Assembly (NCBI GenBank): GCA_903831165.1
Contig: CAIKWV010000410.1
Location: 1 to 6,460 of the forward strand
Origin: an uncultured cyanobacterium
GTDB taxonomy: Bacteria; Cyanobacteriota; Cyanobacteriia; PCC-6307; Cyanobiaceae
Length of the DNA stretch: 6,460 nt
Reading direction: 5' to 3'
Shown here in pieces: positions 5,944 through 6,460 of the stretch (its first letter is position 1; the number at the start of each line of letters is the position of its first letter). The notes below the pieces were generated by a model that did no database searches, was not told where the DNA came from, and worked only from the letters and a program-made list of their open reading frames with translations. The translations under genes were made by a program, and so were the position numbers.

Positions 5944-5948
5944 AGGAG
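5944..5948 (+). promoter_or_regulatory. Ribosome binding site deciding the ftrV start
   Basis: AGGAG lies ten bases before the ATG at 5959. It is one of the clearest Shine-Dalgarno sequences in the window. The in-frame ATG at 5995, which would give a length nearer to most FtrV proteins, has no such signal, so this site supports the longer product. Confidence 0.6.
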
Positions 5949-5958
5949 TGCCGCGCCC

Positions 5959-6213
5959 ATGACAGGATTGGCGACTACAACAGTTCCGGTGCCCATGGAG
6001 CCAGGCGATCAGGTCAAGGTCGGTCAGAGTGTGGTCGTGTTCACCCACCCGGAACATCGCGGTGAAGCCTTCGATCTCGAAGGCCAGCAAGGGGTGGTGC
6101 ACCAGGTGCTGCACGACTGGAAGGGCAGGCCGATCAGCCCGACCCTGCCGATCGTGGTCGCCTTCGGCAAATACCGGGCCCACTTCCGCCCTGAGGAGCT
6201 GACGGCGCTCTGA
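5959..6213 (+). CDS. ftrV: Ferredoxin:thioredoxin reductase, variable (alpha) chain
   Basis: An 84-residue protein. FtrV pairs with the catalytic iron-sulfur subunit FtrC to form ferredoxin:thioredoxin reductase, which passes electrons from photosynthetically reduced ferredoxin to thioredoxin and so couples light to enzyme activity. The variable chain is a small SH3-like barrel without redox cofactors. Seen directly: GDQVKVGQSVVVFTHPEHR (residues 16-34), AFDLEGQQGVV (37-47), WKGRPISPTLPIVVAF (54-69) and the family-typical HFRPEEL (75-81). The ATG at 5959 has AGGAG ten bases upstream; the result is a 12-residue N-terminal extension (MTGLATTTVPVP) before the Met at residue 13, where many homologues would begin. 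No ftrC is in the window, as is usual since the two genes are often unlinked. It converges with pyrR, with only 14 bp between the stops. The call is firm; the exact start is less so. Confidence 0.92.
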   Translation: MTGLATTTVPVPMEPGDQVKVGQSVVVFTHPEHRGEAFDLEGQQGVVHQVLHDWKGRPISPTLPIVVAFGKYRAHFRPEELTAL

Positions 6214-6227
6214 ATCCCGGACGGGGC

Positions 6228-6460
6228 TCAGGCGCGCAACAGATAGACACCCTCCTCGCCATCGATCGCCTGCAGGCAGAGTTCGATCGTCTCCTGGCGG
6301 GCGGTCGGCACCACCCGGCCGCAGAAATCGGGCTGAATCGGCAGCTCCCGATGGCCCCGATCCACCATCGCCAGCAACAGCACCCGACGGGGCCGCCCCC
6401 AGGCCTGCAGGGCTTCCAGGGCCGCCCGCACCGTGCGGCCGGTGAAGATCACGTCATCCA
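6228..6460 (-). CDS. pyrR: PyrR, pyrimidine regulator / uracil phosphoribosyltransferase, C-terminal part
   Basis: The 3' end of a minus-strand gene that runs off the right edge; about 77 residues are visible. PyrR-family proteins have a phosphoribosyltransferase fold; in Bacillus, PyrR binds pyr mRNA to attenuate the pyrimidine operon and has weak uracil phosphoribosyltransferase activity. Seen directly: the PRPP-binding loop DDVIFTGRT at the very edge, RTVRAALEAL, then RVLLLAMVDRGHRELPIQPD, a hallmark of PyrR, then GRVVPTARQE and a short C-terminal tail ending in YLLRA. VDRGHRELPI distinguishes it from Upp and other phosphoribosyltransferases. The frame is intact to the TGA read at 6230-6228. 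Whether the cyanobacterial protein regulates RNA, acts as an enzyme, or both cannot be told from this part. The 14-bp gap to the ftrV stop shows no clear terminator. Confidence 0.95.
   Translation of the reverse strand, partial: DDVIFTGRTVRAALEALQAWGRPRRVLLLAMVDRGHRELPIQPDFCGRVVPTARQETIELCLQAIDGEEGVYLLRA

Larger units (their letters stand above)
5315..5958. other. Spacer of about 640 bp without a supportable gene
   Basis: No reading frame here resembles a protein family I know. It is less GC-rich than the neighbours: lines 5521-5580 and 5581-5640 have 36 and 34 G+C per 60, against 42 and 43 in two coding lines. Open stretches exist on both strands, but they use codons unlike the neighbouring genes, such as CGA, AGG, ATT and AAT. 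Contents worth noting are a 12-bp palindrome at 5581-5592, an inverted repeat at 5589-5626, a 24-codon open frame at 5663-5737 preceded by AGGAG, and the ftrV leader. I see no tRNA, transposase or CRISPR pattern. It may hold the ftrV promoter, a non-coding RNA, or a decayed gene. Confidence 0.6.

Noticed and set aside
5734..5958. In-frame upstream extension of ftrV (a 159-residue product)
   Set aside because: The added part is Pro/Ser/Arg-rich and unlike FtrV, while the ATG at 5959 has a good ribosome binding site.

Overview
The window looks like a piece of a picocyanobacterial chromosome (Synechococcus/Cyanobium-type). The evidence is cyanobacterial marker genes: a cyanobacterial-type RNA polymerase omega subunit, a DUF1818 protein, and the variable chain of ferredoxin:thioredoxin reductase (ftrV). 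Coding DNA is GC-rich (42-43 G+C per 60 bases in two lines I counted), genes are tightly packed, and Shine-Dalgarno signals are mostly weak. I found no copy of the HIP1 octamer (GCGATCGC), which many other cyanobacteria carry in abundance. The species assignment is inference.

Layout, left to right. (1) A plus-strand run: the 3' end of murD (peptidoglycan synthesis), an EVE-domain protein gene, and, 11 bp later, a gene for a divergent Ser/Thr protein kinase. (2) A 188-bp convergent spacer crowded with inverted repeats. (3) A minus-strand pair, rpoZ followed by a DUF1818 gene. (4) A short divergent promoter region with a repeated CCTTAGG motif. (5) A plus-strand pair: a 528-residue Hsp70-family protein lacking the usual C-terminal lid, then a single-pass membrane-anchored protein with TPR-like helices and four cysteines. 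(6) About 640 bp with no gene I can support, less GC-rich than the genes. (7) ftrV on the plus strand, converging with the 3' end of pyrR on the minus strand.

Functionally this is mostly housekeeping: cell wall (murD), transcription (rpoZ), redox regulation of photosynthetic metabolism (ftrV) and pyrimidine control or salvage (pyrR). The less-understood parts are the EVE-kinase pair and the Hsp70/membrane-protein pair. I see no insertion sequence, CRISPR array, tRNA or rRNA. I found no clear undescribed system; the best leads are the lidless Hsp70 with its membrane-anchored neighbour and the kinase with a degenerate glycine loop.
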